Positions 24,229-33,136 are shown, counted from the stretch's first letter. The stretch: 64,000 nucleotides of DNA from Thiotrichales bacterium (GCA_947476405.1 CANJQG010000004.1:1-64000); one strand, 5' to 3'. Notes: generated by a model from the sequence alone, not told the origin. Translations and numbers: made by a program.

Positions 24229-25085
24229 TGGCCACCGCAAAGGAAATTAAAAGCCGCATCCGCAGTATCGAAAGCACGAAAAAAATCACGCGTGCTATGG
24301 AACTGATTGCAGCCAGTAAACTACGTAAAGCACGCGACCGCGTTGAGGCCAGCAAGCCTTATGCAGCGCGGATTTTAGAAGTAATTAGCCATATTGCGAA
24401 TGCAAAAACAGAATACAATCACCCTTATCTTGCTCAGCGTGATGTCAAACGGATTGGCATTTTGCTGGTTTCGACAGATCGCGGCCTCTGCGGTGGTCTA
24501 AATAATCATCTTTTCAAAAAAGCATTGCAGCAAATCAAAATCTGGCAAAGCCAAAATATTGAGATTGATGTCGCCTTAATTGGCCATAAAGCGGAGCTGT
24601 TTTTCAAGCGTTTGCCTGTGAAAGTGGTGGCTTATGCACATCATCTTGGCGATGCACCAACCAGCCAAGATATTATCGGTTCCGTTCGCGTCATGCTGGA
24701 TGCGTTTGTCGAAGGGAAAATTGATGAGTTGCATCTTTTTAGCAATACCTTTATCAATACGATTAAGCAAACCCCTAAAAGTCATTTACTCTTGCCGGTT
24801 GGAATTCCTGAAGATCAACGAACCAGCCATTGGGATTATATTTATGAACCCGATGCAAAGTCTCTACTGACCTTGCTTTTGGAGCGTTATGTTGAGTCCA
24901 TGACCTATCAAGGCGTGGTAGAAAATATAGCCTGCGAGCAAGCTTCACGCATGATGGCGATGAAAAATGCTTCGGATAATGCAACTGAAGTCATTGATGA
25001 ACTAAAATTAGATTATAACAAAGCGCGTCAAGCGTTGATTACCAAAGAGTTGTCTGAAATTGTTTCAGGATCTGAAGCAATCTAA
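24228..25085 (+). CDS. atpG: ATP synthase F1 subunit gamma
   Basis: The 285-residue central rotor shaft. The N-terminal helix (KEIKSRIRSIESTKKITRAM) and the C-terminal helix (MMAMKNASDNATEVIDEL) form the coiled coil inside the alpha-beta ring. LVSTDRGLCGGLN is the family signature. Length is close to E. coli's 287. Confidence 0.97.
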   Translation: MATAKEIKSRIRSIESTKKITRAMELIAASKLRKARDRVEASKPYAARILEVISHIANAKTEYNHPYLAQRDVKRIGILLVSTDRGLCGGLNNHLFKKALQQIKIWQSQNIEIDVALIGHKAELFFKRLPVKVVAYAHHLGDAPTSQDIIGSVRVMLDAFVEGKIDELHLFSNTFINTIKQTPKSHLLLPVGIPEDQRTSHWDYIYEPDAKSLLTLLLERYVESMTYQGVVENIACEQASRMMAMKNASDNATEVIDELKLDYNKARQALITKELSEIVSGSEAI

Positions 25086-25104
25086 AATTTGAAAGGATGT
25101 GAAC

Positions 25105-26484
25105 ATGAGTACAAAAGGTAAAATTATTCAAATCATCGGCCCTGTGGTTGACGTCGAGTTTCCGCACAATGCTGTTCCCAAAATTTATGATGCACTGGTT
25201 GTGGAAGAAGGCGGCCTAACCATCGAAGTCCAACAACAATTAGGCGATGGCGTCGTCCGCGGTATTGCGATGGGTGTGAGTGATGGCTTAAAACGCAATC
25301 TCTCTGTCATCAACACCCATGCCCCGATTTCAGTCCCTGTTGGCCCTGCAACACTCGGCCGTATCATGGATGTCTTGGGTAATCCCATCGATGATCAAGG
25401 CCCCATCAAAACAGAAGTCCGCGCCGCGATTCATCGTGCACCGCCTGCTTTAAGCGAACTTTCCCCCAGCTCCCAAGTCCTGGAAACCGGTATCAAAGTT
25501 ATCGATTTAAATTGCCCCTTTGCAAAAGGCGGAAAAGTCGGCCTCTTTGGTGGTGCTGGTGTCGGTAAAACCGTGACCATGATGGAGTTGATCAACAATA
25601 TTGCCACGGAACATAGCGGCTACTCTGTTTTTGCAGGCGTAGGCGAACGAACTCGCGAAGGAAATGACTTCTATCATGAAATTAAAGAATCCAATGTCTT
25701 AGATAAAGTGGCGCTGGTTTATGGCCAAATGAATGAACCACCTGGAAATCGTCTGCGCGTTGCCTTAACCGGACTCACCATTGCTGAAAGCTTCCGTGAT
25801 GAAGGTCGTGACGTCTTGTTTTTCGTCGACAATATTTATCGTTATACCTTAGCAGGAACCGAAGTTTCTGCACTGCTAGGCCGGATTCCTTCTGCTGTGG
25901 GTTATCAACCGACACTCGCTGAAGAAATGGGTGTGCTCCAAGAGCGGATTACTTCGACCAAAGTAGGATCCATTACCTCGGTTCAGGCCGTTTACGTGCC
26001 CGCGGATGACTTGACTGACCCTTCTCCAGCCACTACTTTTTCCCATTTAGATGCAACCATTGTTTTGTCACGGCAAATTGCTGAGTTAGGAATCTACCCC
26101 GCAGTTGATCCTCTTGATTCTTCAAGTCGCCAGCTCGATCCTTTAATCGTCGGCCAGGAGCATTATGATGTGGCCCGCAATGTGCAAAAAGTCCTTCAAC
26201 GCTACAAGGAATTGAAAGACATTATTGCCATTCTGGGAATGGATGAATTGTCTGAAGAAGATAAATTGATTGTCTCCCGTGCACGAAAAATTCAGCGTTT
26301 CTTGTCACAGCCCTTCTTCGTAGCCGAAATTTTCACTGGAAATCCAGGAAAATATGTTCCCTTGAAAGAAACCATTCGTGGTTTTAAAGGGATCGTTAAT
26401 GGCGATTATGACTATCTGCCCGAACAAGCCTTCTACATGGTGGGTTCAATTGATGAAGCCATTGAAAAAGCGAAGAGTTTATAG
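25105..26484 (+). CDS. atpD: ATP synthase F1 subunit beta
   Basis: The 459-residue catalytic subunit. Walker A is GGAGVGKTVTMMELI, the catalytic Glu is in GVGERTREGNDFYHE, and Walker B is DVLFFVDNIYRYTLAG, with Tyr where many species have Phe (DNIFRFT). I chose the ATG at 25105 because AGGA lies eight bases upstream; the GTG at 25099 is a poorer start. The gene sits 19 bases after atpG. Confidence 0.98.
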   Translation: MSTKGKIIQIIGPVVDVEFPHNAVPKIYDALVVEEGGLTIEVQQQLGDGVVRGIAMGVSDGLKRNLSVINTHAPISVPVGPATLGRIMDVLGNPIDDQGPIKTEVRAAIHRAPPALSELSPSSQVLETGIKVIDLNCPFAKGGKVGLFGGAGVGKTVTMMELINNIATEHSGYSVFAGVGERTREGNDFYHEIKESNVLDKVALVYGQMNEPPGNRLRVALTGLTIAESFRDEGRDVLFFVDNIYRYTLAGTEVSALLGRIPSAVGYQPTLAEEMGVLQERITSTKVGSITSVQAVYVPADDLTDPSPATTFSHLDATIVLSRQIAELGIYPAVDPLDSSSRQLDPLIVGQEHYDVARNVQKVLQRYKELKDIIAILGMDELSEEDKLIVSRARKIQRFLSQPFFVAEIFTGNPGKYVPLKETIRGFKGIVNGDYDYLPEQAFYMVGSIDEAIEKAKSL

Positions 26485-26486
26485 TT

Positions 26487-26918
26487 ATGAAAACGCCTTC
26501 CACCATGAAAGTGACTGTCGTCAGTCAAGAAGCCGAAATGTATTCTGGTGAAGCCACTCGCGTCTATATTCGTGGCGCGATGGGCGAGCTGGGTATTGCT
26601 CCAGGTCACTTGCAATTATTAACGACCATCAAACCCGGCCCCTTGCGCTTAATTCACGGCGTAGACGAACAGGAAGAGTTACTCTATGTATCCGGCGGCA
26701 TTCTCGAGATTCAACCCGATTGTGTTTCAATTCTAGCCGATACTTTGGAGCGCCCTCAAGATGTAAATGAAGCCGCAGCGTTAGAAGTTAAAAAAGCCGC
26801 AGAAGATTTACTGTTAGGACAACAAGAACCGCTTGATCGTATGCGTATTCAAGCAGAGCTGACCGAAGCACTCGCTAAATTAGAAGTGCTTGAATTGATG
26901 CGCAATCGGACGAAATAA
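26487..26918 (+). CDS. atpC: ATP synthase F1 subunit epsilon
   Basis: A 143-residue subunit that couples rotation and inhibits ATP hydrolysis. The N-terminal beta sandwich (GAMGELGIAPGHLQLLTTIKPG, LLYVSGGILEIQPD) is followed by two C-terminal helices. It starts two bases after atpD and closes the operon. No clear terminator hairpin is visible before the convergent reductase gene that ends 42 bases on. Confidence 0.96.
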   Translation: MKTPSTMKVTVVSQEAEMYSGEATRVYIRGAMGELGIAPGHLQLLTTIKPGPLRLIHGVDEQEELLYVSGGILEIQPDCVSILADTLERPQDVNEAAALEVKKAAEDLLLGQQEPLDRMRIQAELTEALAKLEVLELMRNRTK

Positions 26919-26959
26919 TCAACCCGCATAACATGCCCGTAATGATAAAGGTAATTTTA

Positions 26960-27910
26960 TTATAAAAAAGCATCGCTGAAAATCTGTGAGGAGGGTACGC
27001 CCGCACAAAAGGCTTTCATTTTTAATTGATGGGTGATTTCAGAGGGACCACAGATAAAAACTTTCAAGTTTTTTGGATGGCTCATATAGCCTAAAATATA
27101 GTGCTCAATGGACTCAGACGGGCCGGAATCACTTTTTAAAACACAACGATGGTAATGAAATTGAGGATAGAAGGCGGCAAGATTTTTGAGTTCATTCACG
27201 CAATACAAGTCTTGATTTGTCAGACAAGCATGGATCAAATTGATTTCTCCTCTATGTTGTTGTGATAAGGCATCACGGACAATGGCTAATAATGGTGCAA
27301 GTCCGGTTCCTGTTCCGGCAAGCAATATATCATAATTTAATTTTTGTGGATTGAAATAAAAGCACTTTCCCAATGGACCTCTAATTTTGATTAGATCATT
27401 GATCTTTGCTTCTTTTTGCAGCCATTGGCTCATGGCACCTTGATTAAGAAGCTTAATATGTAGCTCAATAAAACCATCTTGCATAGGGAGATTGGCAATG
27501 GAATAGCTCCGGATGATCCCTTGTGGATGAACCCAATTCAAGTATTGACCCGGTGTCCAGGGCATCAAATTTTCAACAGAAAGCCTGACTTGCAAAACAT
27601 TATGATTGAGTTTATTTAAACTTAGAATCTGCGCATTTACTTCACATTCATTGGCCAGTGGGGGCAGAAGCTTTAGATCATGACAGGGCTTGGCAAGACA
27701 AGCCAAAAAATAGCCCTGTGCTTTCAATGTTTCCTGTATGCCTTCCTGCCAAGCCGTTTCAATCTGTCCTGTGCTTTTGATCAGGCAAGACTGACAGACC
27801 CCAGCCTGACAGGAGTGAGGGTATTCAATGCTATGCCGAAGCAAGCATTCTAAGACGGTCTCACCTGCATTCAGCTGATACTCTTTGTCTCCATAAACGA
27901 GCTGAGCCAT
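26960..27910 (-). CDS. 2Fe-2S ferredoxin / FAD-NAD(P)H oxidoreductase, likely partner of the truncated haemoglobin
   Basis: A 316-residue fusion. Residues 1-90 are a plant-type ferredoxin with CQAGVCQSC and a distant Cys in FLACLAKP (C-x4-C-x2-C-x29-C pattern). Then comes an FAD domain with RSYSIANLP and a nucleotide domain with LLAGTGTGLAPLLAIV and FICGP near the end. This is the layout of oxygenase reductases such as BenC or the CDP-6-deoxy-delta-3,4-glucoseen reductase group. Lying six bases after a truncated haemoglobin gene under an NsrR site, it most likely re-reduces the globin during NO dioxygenation, replacing the reductase half of Hmp. That role is inferred from context. Confidence 0.85.
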   Translation of the reverse strand: MAQLVYGDKEYQLNAGETVLECLLRHSIEYPHSCQAGVCQSCLIKSTGQIETAWQEGIQETLKAQGYFLACLAKPCHDLKLLPPLANECEVNAQILSLNKLNHNVLQVRLSVENLMPWTPGQYLNWVHPQGIIRSYSIANLPMQDGFIELHIKLLNQGAMSQWLQKEAKINDLIKIRGPLGKCFYFNPQKLNYDILLAGTGTGLAPLLAIVRDALSQQHRGEINLIHACLTNQDLYCVNELKNLAAFYPQFHYHRCVLKSDSGPSESIEHYILGYMSHPKNLKVFICGPSEITHQLKMKAFCAGVPSSQIFSDAFL

Positions 27911-27916
27911 GATAAT

Positions 27917-28285
27917 TTAACGGTCTAAAACGTCATCACGGACACTATTTGCAATTGCAGCGACTTCAGCAATATCGGCATCTTGAACGCCGAGCTCTTT
28001 CAAAGTGCCCCCCAAAAGCGCTATGATCACATCCACATGCGTATCATTTAGGCCTCTTGCAACTAAATGGCGATGACCATCACGCATGCTCTGACCGCTG
28101 TAATGATTAGGGCCACCAAAAACCATGGTTAGAAACCCTTTTTGCTTATTGATTTGTTTTTCCATATCAACGCCTTCAAAAAAGAAGTTGACACGATCAT
28201 CTGCCAAAACTTTCCTGTAAAAAATATCCACTGCGGCATTCACCGCATCTGCTCCGCCTAAGCGTTCATAAAGGCTTTTAGTCAT
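27917..28285 (-). CDS. glbN: Group 1 truncated haemoglobin
   Basis: A compact globin of 122 residues. Family marks are SLYERLGGADAVNAAV at the start, the distal FF pair (VNFFFEGVDM), the QKGFLTMVFGGP segment with glycine hinges, and the proximal haem-binding His in RDGHRHLVARGL. Group 1 truncated globins commonly act as NO dioxygenases, converting NO to nitrate. ATG 28285 is preferred over 28297 because GGAG then sits at a proper distance. Transcription runs divergently from nsrR across an NsrR operator, which supports an NO role. Confidence 0.93.
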   Translation of the reverse strand: MTKSLYERLGGADAVNAAVDIFYRKVLADDRVNFFFEGVDMEKQINKQKGFLTMVFGGPNHYSGQSMRDGHRHLVARGLNDTHVDVIIALLGGTLKELGVQDADIAEVAAIANSVRDDVLDR

Positions 28286-28303
28286 GATACTCTCCATTGG
28301 TTA

Positions 28304-28326
28304 AACATATATTTGAAATACATGTT
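28304..28326. promoter_or_regulatory. NsrR operator in the glbN-nsrR divergent region
   Basis: AACATATATTT at 28304-28314, one spacer base, and AAATACATGTT at 28316-28326 form an 11-1-11 inverted repeat with one mismatch. This is the architecture and wording of the NsrR box known from enterobacteria (AAGATGYATTT-N-AAATRCATCTT). A TATAAT at 28326-28331 serves nsrR, so bound NsrR would cover both promoters and release them on NO damage to its Fe-S cluster. Confidence 0.75.
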
Positions 28327-28370
28327 ATAATACTGCATAATGATTGTCAATATACAAAACAGGCTTATCC

Positions 28371-28799
28371 GTGCAGCTGACTCAATTTACAGATTATTCA
28401 TTAAGGGCTTTAATTTTTATTACGCTTAAGCAACAAACTTGTACGATTACTGAAATCGCTCAGGCCTATGGTATTTCTCAGCATCATTTGACCAAAATCA
28501 TCCATAATCTCTCAAAATTAGGCATCATCAAAACAGTGCGTGGCCGGAATGGAGGCATAAGTCTAGCAGTCGATGCGCAAAGCTTAAATCTGAAAACATT
28601 GATTTTACAATTAGAGCCACATTTTGATATCGTTCCTTGTTTCAATGTCAAAAAACAAAATTGTTGTATTGCTCCCTCCTGTAAACTGAAACGGGTTCTA
28701 CATGACGCTCAGCGAGCATTTTTTAAAGTACTGGAGCAGGTGACATTGGCAGATGTTTTAGAAAATAAGCAAGATCTTCAAGGATTATTAGGATTATGA
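28371..28799 (+). CDS. nsrR: Rrf2-family nitric-oxide-sensing repressor NsrR
   Basis: A 142-residue regulator beginning VQLTQFTDYSLRALIFI, as NsrR does. A winged helix (ITEIAQAYGISQHHLTKII, VRGRNGGISL) is followed by the cluster ligands: three cysteines in the order C-x-CC-type (FNVKKQNCCIAPSCKLKR, with an earlier Cys in IVPCF) that bind an Fe-S cluster destroyed by NO. GTG at 28371 is the start that matches the family; a TTG nine codons upstream adds unsupported residues. It is divergent from the haemoglobin-reductase pair. Confidence 0.9.
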   Translation: MQLTQFTDYSLRALIFITLKQQTCTITEIAQAYGISQHHLTKIIHNLSKLGIIKTVRGRNGGISLAVDAQSLNLKTLILQLEPHFDIVPCFNVKKQNCCIAPSCKLKRVLHDAQRAFFKVLEQVTLADVLENKQDLQGLLGL

Positions 28800-28805
28800 T
28801 ATAAA

Positions 28806-28829
28806 CTCATTTCAATGAGCATATTTTTT
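28806..28829 (+). terminator. Weak intrinsic terminator after nsrR
   Basis: A 5-base-pair stem CTCAT/ATGAG with loop TTCA is followed within five bases by TTTTTT. The stem is short, so efficiency is doubtful. The convergent fadD gene ends inside it. Confidence 0.35.
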
Positions 28830-30456
28830 AAGAGAATGCATTTCTTTGGATAGCGCGCAACTCTTTCTTCAGAATTTTACCTACTGTACTTTTAGGTAAA
28901 GCCTCCACAAACTCAACTTCATGCGGGCATTTGTAAGCAGCCAAATTTTTATGTGCAAAATCAATAACCTCCTTACTTGTTAACACCGCATTTTTCTCTT
29001 TAACCACAAAAGCTTTGACGACCTCCCCATGATCTAGATCAGGAATGCCAATCACGGCGACTTCGTTAATTTTCGGAATGATTTTAAGCATATTTTCGAC
29101 TTCTGCAGGATAGACATTAAAGCCTGACACAATAATCATATCTTTAAGGCGATCAACGATATAACAAAACCCAGCCTCATCAATATAGGCTGCATCGCCA
29201 GTATGCAACCACCCCTCATACAGAACAGCGTCAGTCTCATGAGGACGCTGATAATAACCTTGCATGACTTGCGGACCCTGCACGCATAATTCGCCAATCG
29301 TATTGAGAGGCAAATCATCACCCTGCGGATCTTTAATCGTGATTTTTGTATCCAAAATCGGCAATCCGATACTGCCACTAAAGCGAGGGGCATCAAAAGG
29401 CGTAATCGTCACCACTGGCGAGGTCTCAGTCAGACCATACCCTTGAATCAAAACATGACCCGTCACTTTTTGCCATTCATCCGCCACCGCTTTTTGTACC
29501 GCCATGCCGCCCCCAATCGTTAGCTTAACCCGAGAGTGATCCATCTCACAAAAAGGCTGATGATGCAAAAGCGCATTAAACAAAGTATTTACGCCACTAA
29601 AACAGGTATAATGACTTTTCTTCATGACTTTAACGAGATCTGCAATATCACGCGGATTGGGAATCAACACATTTTCCCCACCCATATCGACAAACAAAAA
29701 GCAGTTCACAAGCAAAGAAAAAATATGATATAAGGGCAGCGCCGTGATAATAACTTCCTGGCCTTCCTGCAAATCATTCTCGATCCAACTGCGCACTTGA
29801 AACAAATTAGACATCAAATTTGAATGAGATAGCATCACGCCCTTGGCAATACCCGTCGTTCCACCTGTATATTGAATAAAAGCTAAATCTTCGGGCAAGA
29901 CCTTCACCGCTGTAAACGAAGATTTATGCCCAAGTTGAAGCACCTCTTGAAATCCAATTGAATGCGGAAAATAATAGTCCGGCACTTGATGCGCAATGTG
30001 ACGCAAATATTGATCCACAAAAAAACCTTGAATCGCTGGCAGTTGGCCCCCAATCGATGTCACGATCACTTTTTCAATCTGCGTTTCAGACAAAGCAAGC
30101 GAAAGTTCATGCGCAAAGTTTTCCAAAACTACGATTACCCGCGCGCCGGAATCTTTGAGCTCATGAGCAATCGAAGGGGCCTTATCCAACGGATTGATAT
30201 TTACAATCGTTAATCCTGCTAATACTGCACCAAACACGACAATCGGATATTGCAAAATATTCGGCAGCATGATGGCCAAACGATCGCCTTTAACGAGATT
30301 GAGTTTAGACTGACAATAATGCGCAAAATCGCGCGCATCAATATAAAGTTCAGAAAACGTAATACTCGCCCCCAGGCAGGTAAATGCTTTTTTGTCAGGA
30401 AAGGTTTGCTCTGCTCGAATGATTAAGTCTTGCAAGGTTTCGCTTCGGTCATTCAT
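28828..30456 (-). CDS. fadD: Long-chain fatty acid--CoA ligase (FadD-like)
   Basis: An AMP-forming acyl-CoA synthetase of 542 residues. It has the P-loop YTGGTTGIAKGVMLSH (about residue 185), the A5 motif YGLTETSPVV, A7 GWLHTGDAAYID, A8 IVDRLKDMIIVSGFNVYPAE and the A10 lysine in PKSTVGKILKKEL. Fatty acid ligases of this type activate imported fatty acids for beta-oxidation or lipid synthesis. The ATG at 30456 has AGGA upstream. A TATAAT on the minus strand (30496 down to 30491) could be its -10. Confidence 0.9.
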   Translation of the reverse strand: MNDRSETLQDLIIRAEQTFPDKKAFTCLGASITFSELYIDARDFAHYCQSKLNLVKGDRLAIMLPNILQYPIVVFGAVLAGLTIVNINPLDKAPSIAHELKDSGARVIVVLENFAHELSLALSETQIEKVIVTSIGGQLPAIQGFFVDQYLRHIAHQVPDYYFPHSIGFQEVLQLGHKSSFTAVKVLPEDLAFIQYTGGTTGIAKGVMLSHSNLMSNLFQVRSWIENDLQEGQEVIITALPLYHIFSLLVNCFLFVDMGGENVLIPNPRDIADLVKVMKKSHYTCFSGVNTLFNALLHHQPFCEMDHSRVKLTIGGGMAVQKAVADEWQKVTGHVLIQGYGLTETSPVVTITPFDAPRFSGSIGLPILDTKITIKDPQGDDLPLNTIGELCVQGPQVMQGYYQRPHETDAVLYEGWLHTGDAAYIDEAGFCYIVDRLKDMIIVSGFNVYPAEVENMLKIIPKINEVAVIGIPDLDHGEVVKAFVVKEKNAVLTSKEVIDFAHKNLAAYKCPHEVEFVEALPKSTVGKILKKELRAIQRNAFS

Positions 30457-30679
30457 CAAAAATAATCCTTGATCATCATCATGATAAGGTATTATATGAT
30501 GTTATTTTGCCATTACCTATCAGATCATTATTTTAGGCTCTATTTTTTAGCCAAACACTTTATCAGAATTGTAAGAAGCCAATTATTCGCGAAGCGCTTG
30601 ATAATAAAGGCTTTGAAGGGGTGGTTTTTAATTCGAATAAGGGGCTGAGTAGTGACTTATATTTTATGTCAATCAGAAA

Positions 30680-30756
30680 TGGCGCGCCCGGAGAGAGTCG
30701 AACTCCCGACCGCCTGGTTCGTAGCCAGGTACTCTATCCAGCTGAGCTACGGGCGC
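30680..30756 (-). tRNA. tRNA-Arg (anticodon ACG)
   Basis: A full 77-base cloverleaf on the minus strand. The acceptor stem is GCGCCCG/CGGGCGC with discriminator G and an encoded CCA. The D arm holds AGCTGGATAGA, the anticodon stem is CCTGG/CCAGG around the loop CTACGAA with anticodon ACG, and the T arm is GGGAGTTCGACTCTCTC. ACG is normally edited to ICG and reads CGU, CGC and CGA. It lies 24 bases downstream of a protein gene on the same strand. The flanking 30460-30679 is otherwise non-coding. Confidence 0.97.
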
Positions 30757-30780
30757 GTCAAGGGGCCCATACTATACAGG

Positions 30781-32097
30781 CTAAAGCGTTTTGTCAATAG
30801 ACTTTTCATTGAATAACGCAATACAGCCTTTAAAAAACCGACTATGCACTGGAAAAGCTTCATTTCCATGCCGCGCATCCTGAATAAATCGAGGATCTCG
30901 AGCAATCAATGCTTCGACTGTTTGAATATCTTTCCGATCTTCTGAATTGACGTGATAGAAATCAAATTTATTATTTTGAACTATTCTATATAAATTGGTT
31001 CTCGCAATATCGAGATCACGGGATAATAACTCTTTGACATAGCGCTTCAATAACCCCATTAATTCTGATAAATCATTGATATTGCTTGAAGATAATGCTG
31101 ATTTTGGAGAGTATTCCACCGAAATAGGCATGCCCAGAGAAGAATATAAAATTTCGCCAGGACGAGAAAGAGAAGGCTGCATAATCACAGGAATATAATC
31201 TTTTAAACCATACTCATTTAAATAAATCTCTTGAATCAAAGTACGCGGCATAAAAGAGTTATCAGTTGCAGGTTGAAAAGCAGGGAAAATGCCAGCGGCT
31301 ACAGCAAATAAATGTTTTGCAGTATCCAGCAAATGCGCGGATTGTTTAAGATTGCGCAAACATTCAATACGTGAAAAAGTGACCTGCCAACTGAACAAGT
31401 TTCGCCAGAATCCAAAAAATTGACGATTATATTCTAAAAAATAGCTTTTAAGCTCATCACAAGCGGGGTCTTTTAATTTTTCAATTAATTTTCGCGAAAA
31501 AAACACAACCTCAAAAGTCCAATCACAATTTCGCTTGCGCGCGATTTCACTGAAAACAGACCAATGCTCCGTATAATGCTCTGGCTTTTTAGCCTCTAAC
31601 TGATAGATTTTTTTAAGTTTATTGAAAGAAAGCATATCTGAAATTTTCGGAAGCATAAACACACTTCGCGCACCGGAAGTGATCTCCCATAATCCATAAT
31701 CATTGAAGCGCTGCTGCTTGGTTAAATCATCCAATACAGTCGTCAGACCCAATAAAGAACCAGGCCCATAGACTGAAAATGGAACGATTCGATCTTCGAC
31801 CATAACGAATTGTTCCATTTTATTACGGATAATAATGCCTGCCCCATTCGCATTAATATTATAATTAAGATCAGAGCGGATGGGCTCCGGCATATCGTGA
31901 ACTGAGATAACGCTATAGTCTTCTCCAGGCAAATAGAAAACACTATTTTTTAAAATAGATAAACCATAAGGATAACAGGCCGTATAAAAGCGATATTCAT
32001 CATCTAACGATAGCGCATCGAGAAGCCTAGCAAGATGAGGATCCTGTGCCGCCACTTTTGTACGTACACTTTGCCAGTTTCCAACACGAAGGCTCAT
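30781..32097 (-). CDS. Conserved-looking protein of unknown function
   Basis: A 438-residue soluble protein with no signal peptide, membrane helix or motif I recognise. It is compositionally normal for this genome and has an even mix of charged and aromatic residues. Features to search with are the N-terminal YRFYTACYPYGLSI, a central Trp/Phe-rich part (FFGFWRNLFSWQVTFSRIE) and a C-terminal SRFFKGCIALFN. Its start overlaps the stop of a small membrane protein gene by four bases, so the two form an operon, and tRNA-Arg follows. A role with the partner membrane protein is likely but unknown. Confidence 0.75.
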   Translation of the reverse strand: MSLRVGNWQSVRTKVAAQDPHLARLLDALSLDDEYRFYTACYPYGLSILKNSVFYLPGEDYSVISVHDMPEPIRSDLNYNINANGAGIIIRNKMEQFVMVEDRIVPFSVYGPGSLLGLTTVLDDLTKQQRFNDYGLWEITSGARSVFMLPKISDMLSFNKLKKIYQLEAKKPEHYTEHWSVFSEIARKRNCDWTFEVVFFSRKLIEKLKDPACDELKSYFLEYNRQFFGFWRNLFSWQVTFSRIECLRNLKQSAHLLDTAKHLFAVAAGIFPAFQPATDNSFMPRTLIQEIYLNEYGLKDYIPVIMQPSLSRPGEILYSSLGMPISVEYSPKSALSSSNINDLSELMGLLKRYVKELLSRDLDIARTNLYRIVQNNKFDFYHVNSEDRKDIQTVEALIARDPRFIQDARHGNEAFPVHSRFFKGCIALFNEKSIDKTL

Positions 32098-32288
32098 AGT
32101 TTTTCAATCACCCGACCTACAAAACCAATGACAATCAAGATGATAATCACCTTATAGCTGAGCTTGAGGCTCGTGAATTGCTTCCAGATTTTTTTTAGAA
32201 AGCGCACTTCTTGTGTGGCTTGAGGGGCGGCCTTAAGCGGCTTTTTTGCAATTACTTTTTTTAAAACAGGTTTTTTTTCTTCTGCCAT
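32094..32288 (-). CDS. Small lysine-rich single-pass membrane protein
   Basis: A 64-residue protein. The first 30 residues are Lys/Ala/Pro-rich (KKPVLKKVIAKKPLKAAP) and the last 20 form one membrane helix (SYKVIIILIVIGFVGRVI). A cytoplasmic basic tail with a C-terminal anchor is the simplest topology. GGAG precedes the ATG. It is translationally coupled to the 438-residue unknown gene after it. Confidence 0.65.
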   Translation of the reverse strand: MAEEKKPVLKKVIAKKPLKAAPQATQEVRFLKKIWKQFTSLKLSYKVIIILIVIGFVGRVIEKL

Positions 32289-32385
32289 CAGAGAACTCCT
32301 TACCTTTAGCCCATTAAAAAACTAAAATTATTCTAAACTAATTTTATTGAATACTCAAGACATACAAATCAAAATGCTTGCACTC

Positions 32386-32414
32386 TTGACAGATAAATAA
32401 AATAAAAAAATAAT
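32386..32414 (+). promoter_or_regulatory. Candidate promoter of the orphan gene at 32456
   Basis: A perfect TTGACA (32386-32391), 17 bases, then AATAAT (32409-32414), five of six consensus positions. It lies in AT-rich DNA 42 bases before the gene. Confidence 0.5.
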
Positions 32415-32455
32415 ATAATTGCTTTTTATTTTTAATTAAATAGGCGGATGAATAA

Positions 32456-33136
32456 ATGATGAACTCGCATGCAGAATTGACCAATGCCACCTCTCCGTAC
32501 CCTCATGTTGGCGCGACGACGCAAATCCCGGCGCACACTTACCCGAGTAATCCTGGTGATACGGACAGTTTCTTGTATGACCTCGGGGTCGCGTTCAATT
32601 TGGCTGCCCCCCACCCATTGGATCGGCCATCCGATTGTAAGGAGCCCCAGCCTGTTGTTCATACGGAGAGGCCATCCATGGCTGAGCTCGGCTTCGTGTT
32701 CTTTTCCGCAGGCTTGCCAACACCCTTACCGGCTGCGCCATCCTATCATTGCAAGCCCATATTGGCACTTTACCTGCTTGATATCGCCCATATCCGCTCG
32801 GCGCTTAAATCTGGAGAGGCGCCTCTCGAGCCGATCAGGCGCCCTATACCTGCTAACGATATTCAAGCGGCTTTATTTGCGTTGCATCACTTTCTCTGCA
32901 ACAAAACTAACGTCTCTGACACCCAGAAATGTGATACCCTGCGCCAGGCCTTTGATGACTTTCTCAATCACTATCCGCTGACAAGCACGAGGGAGATCGA
33001 GACCCTGGCCGCCTTTTTGCTGGAGTGTTCAAAGCAGAAACCCCTCTTATCCGATGCACTGATGGGCTTGAGCAAGGAATTATCCGCGCTTGTCAAGCCA
33101 ACCTATGACTCAAGCAGCGACATTTTCATGCCGTAA
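32456..33136 (+). CDS. GC-rich orphan protein of unknown function
   Basis: A 226-residue protein without recognisable domains. The first 95 residues are rich in Pro, His, Ser and Thr and look disordered (for example LPTPLPAAPSYH). The rest (about 100-215) is helical and Leu/Ala-rich, ending ELSALVKPTYDSSSDIF. Its codons are visibly more GC-rich than those of both neighbours, while its flanks are very AT-rich. That pattern suggests recent acquisition. Two adjacent ATGs at 32456 offer the start, with AGGCGG upstream. It could be a secreted protein, but nothing proves it. Confidence 0.6.
   Translation: MMNSHAELTNATSPYPHVGATTQIPAHTYPSNPGDTDSFLYDLGVAFNLAAPHPLDRPSDCKEPQPVVHTERPSMAELGFVFFSAGLPTPLPAAPSYHCKPILALYLLDIAHIRSALKSGEAPLEPIRRPIPANDIQAALFALHHFLCNKTNVSDTQKCDTLRQAFDDFLNHYPLTSTREIETLAAFLLECSKQKPLLSDALMGLSKELSALVKPTYDSSSDIFMP

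Noticed and set aside
30533..30679. An open stretch reading KKPIIREALDNKGFEG and onward, before tRNA-Arg
   Set aside because: It has no start codon, runs straight into the tRNA gene on the other strand, and shows no family likeness. It may be a gene remnant but I cannot support that.
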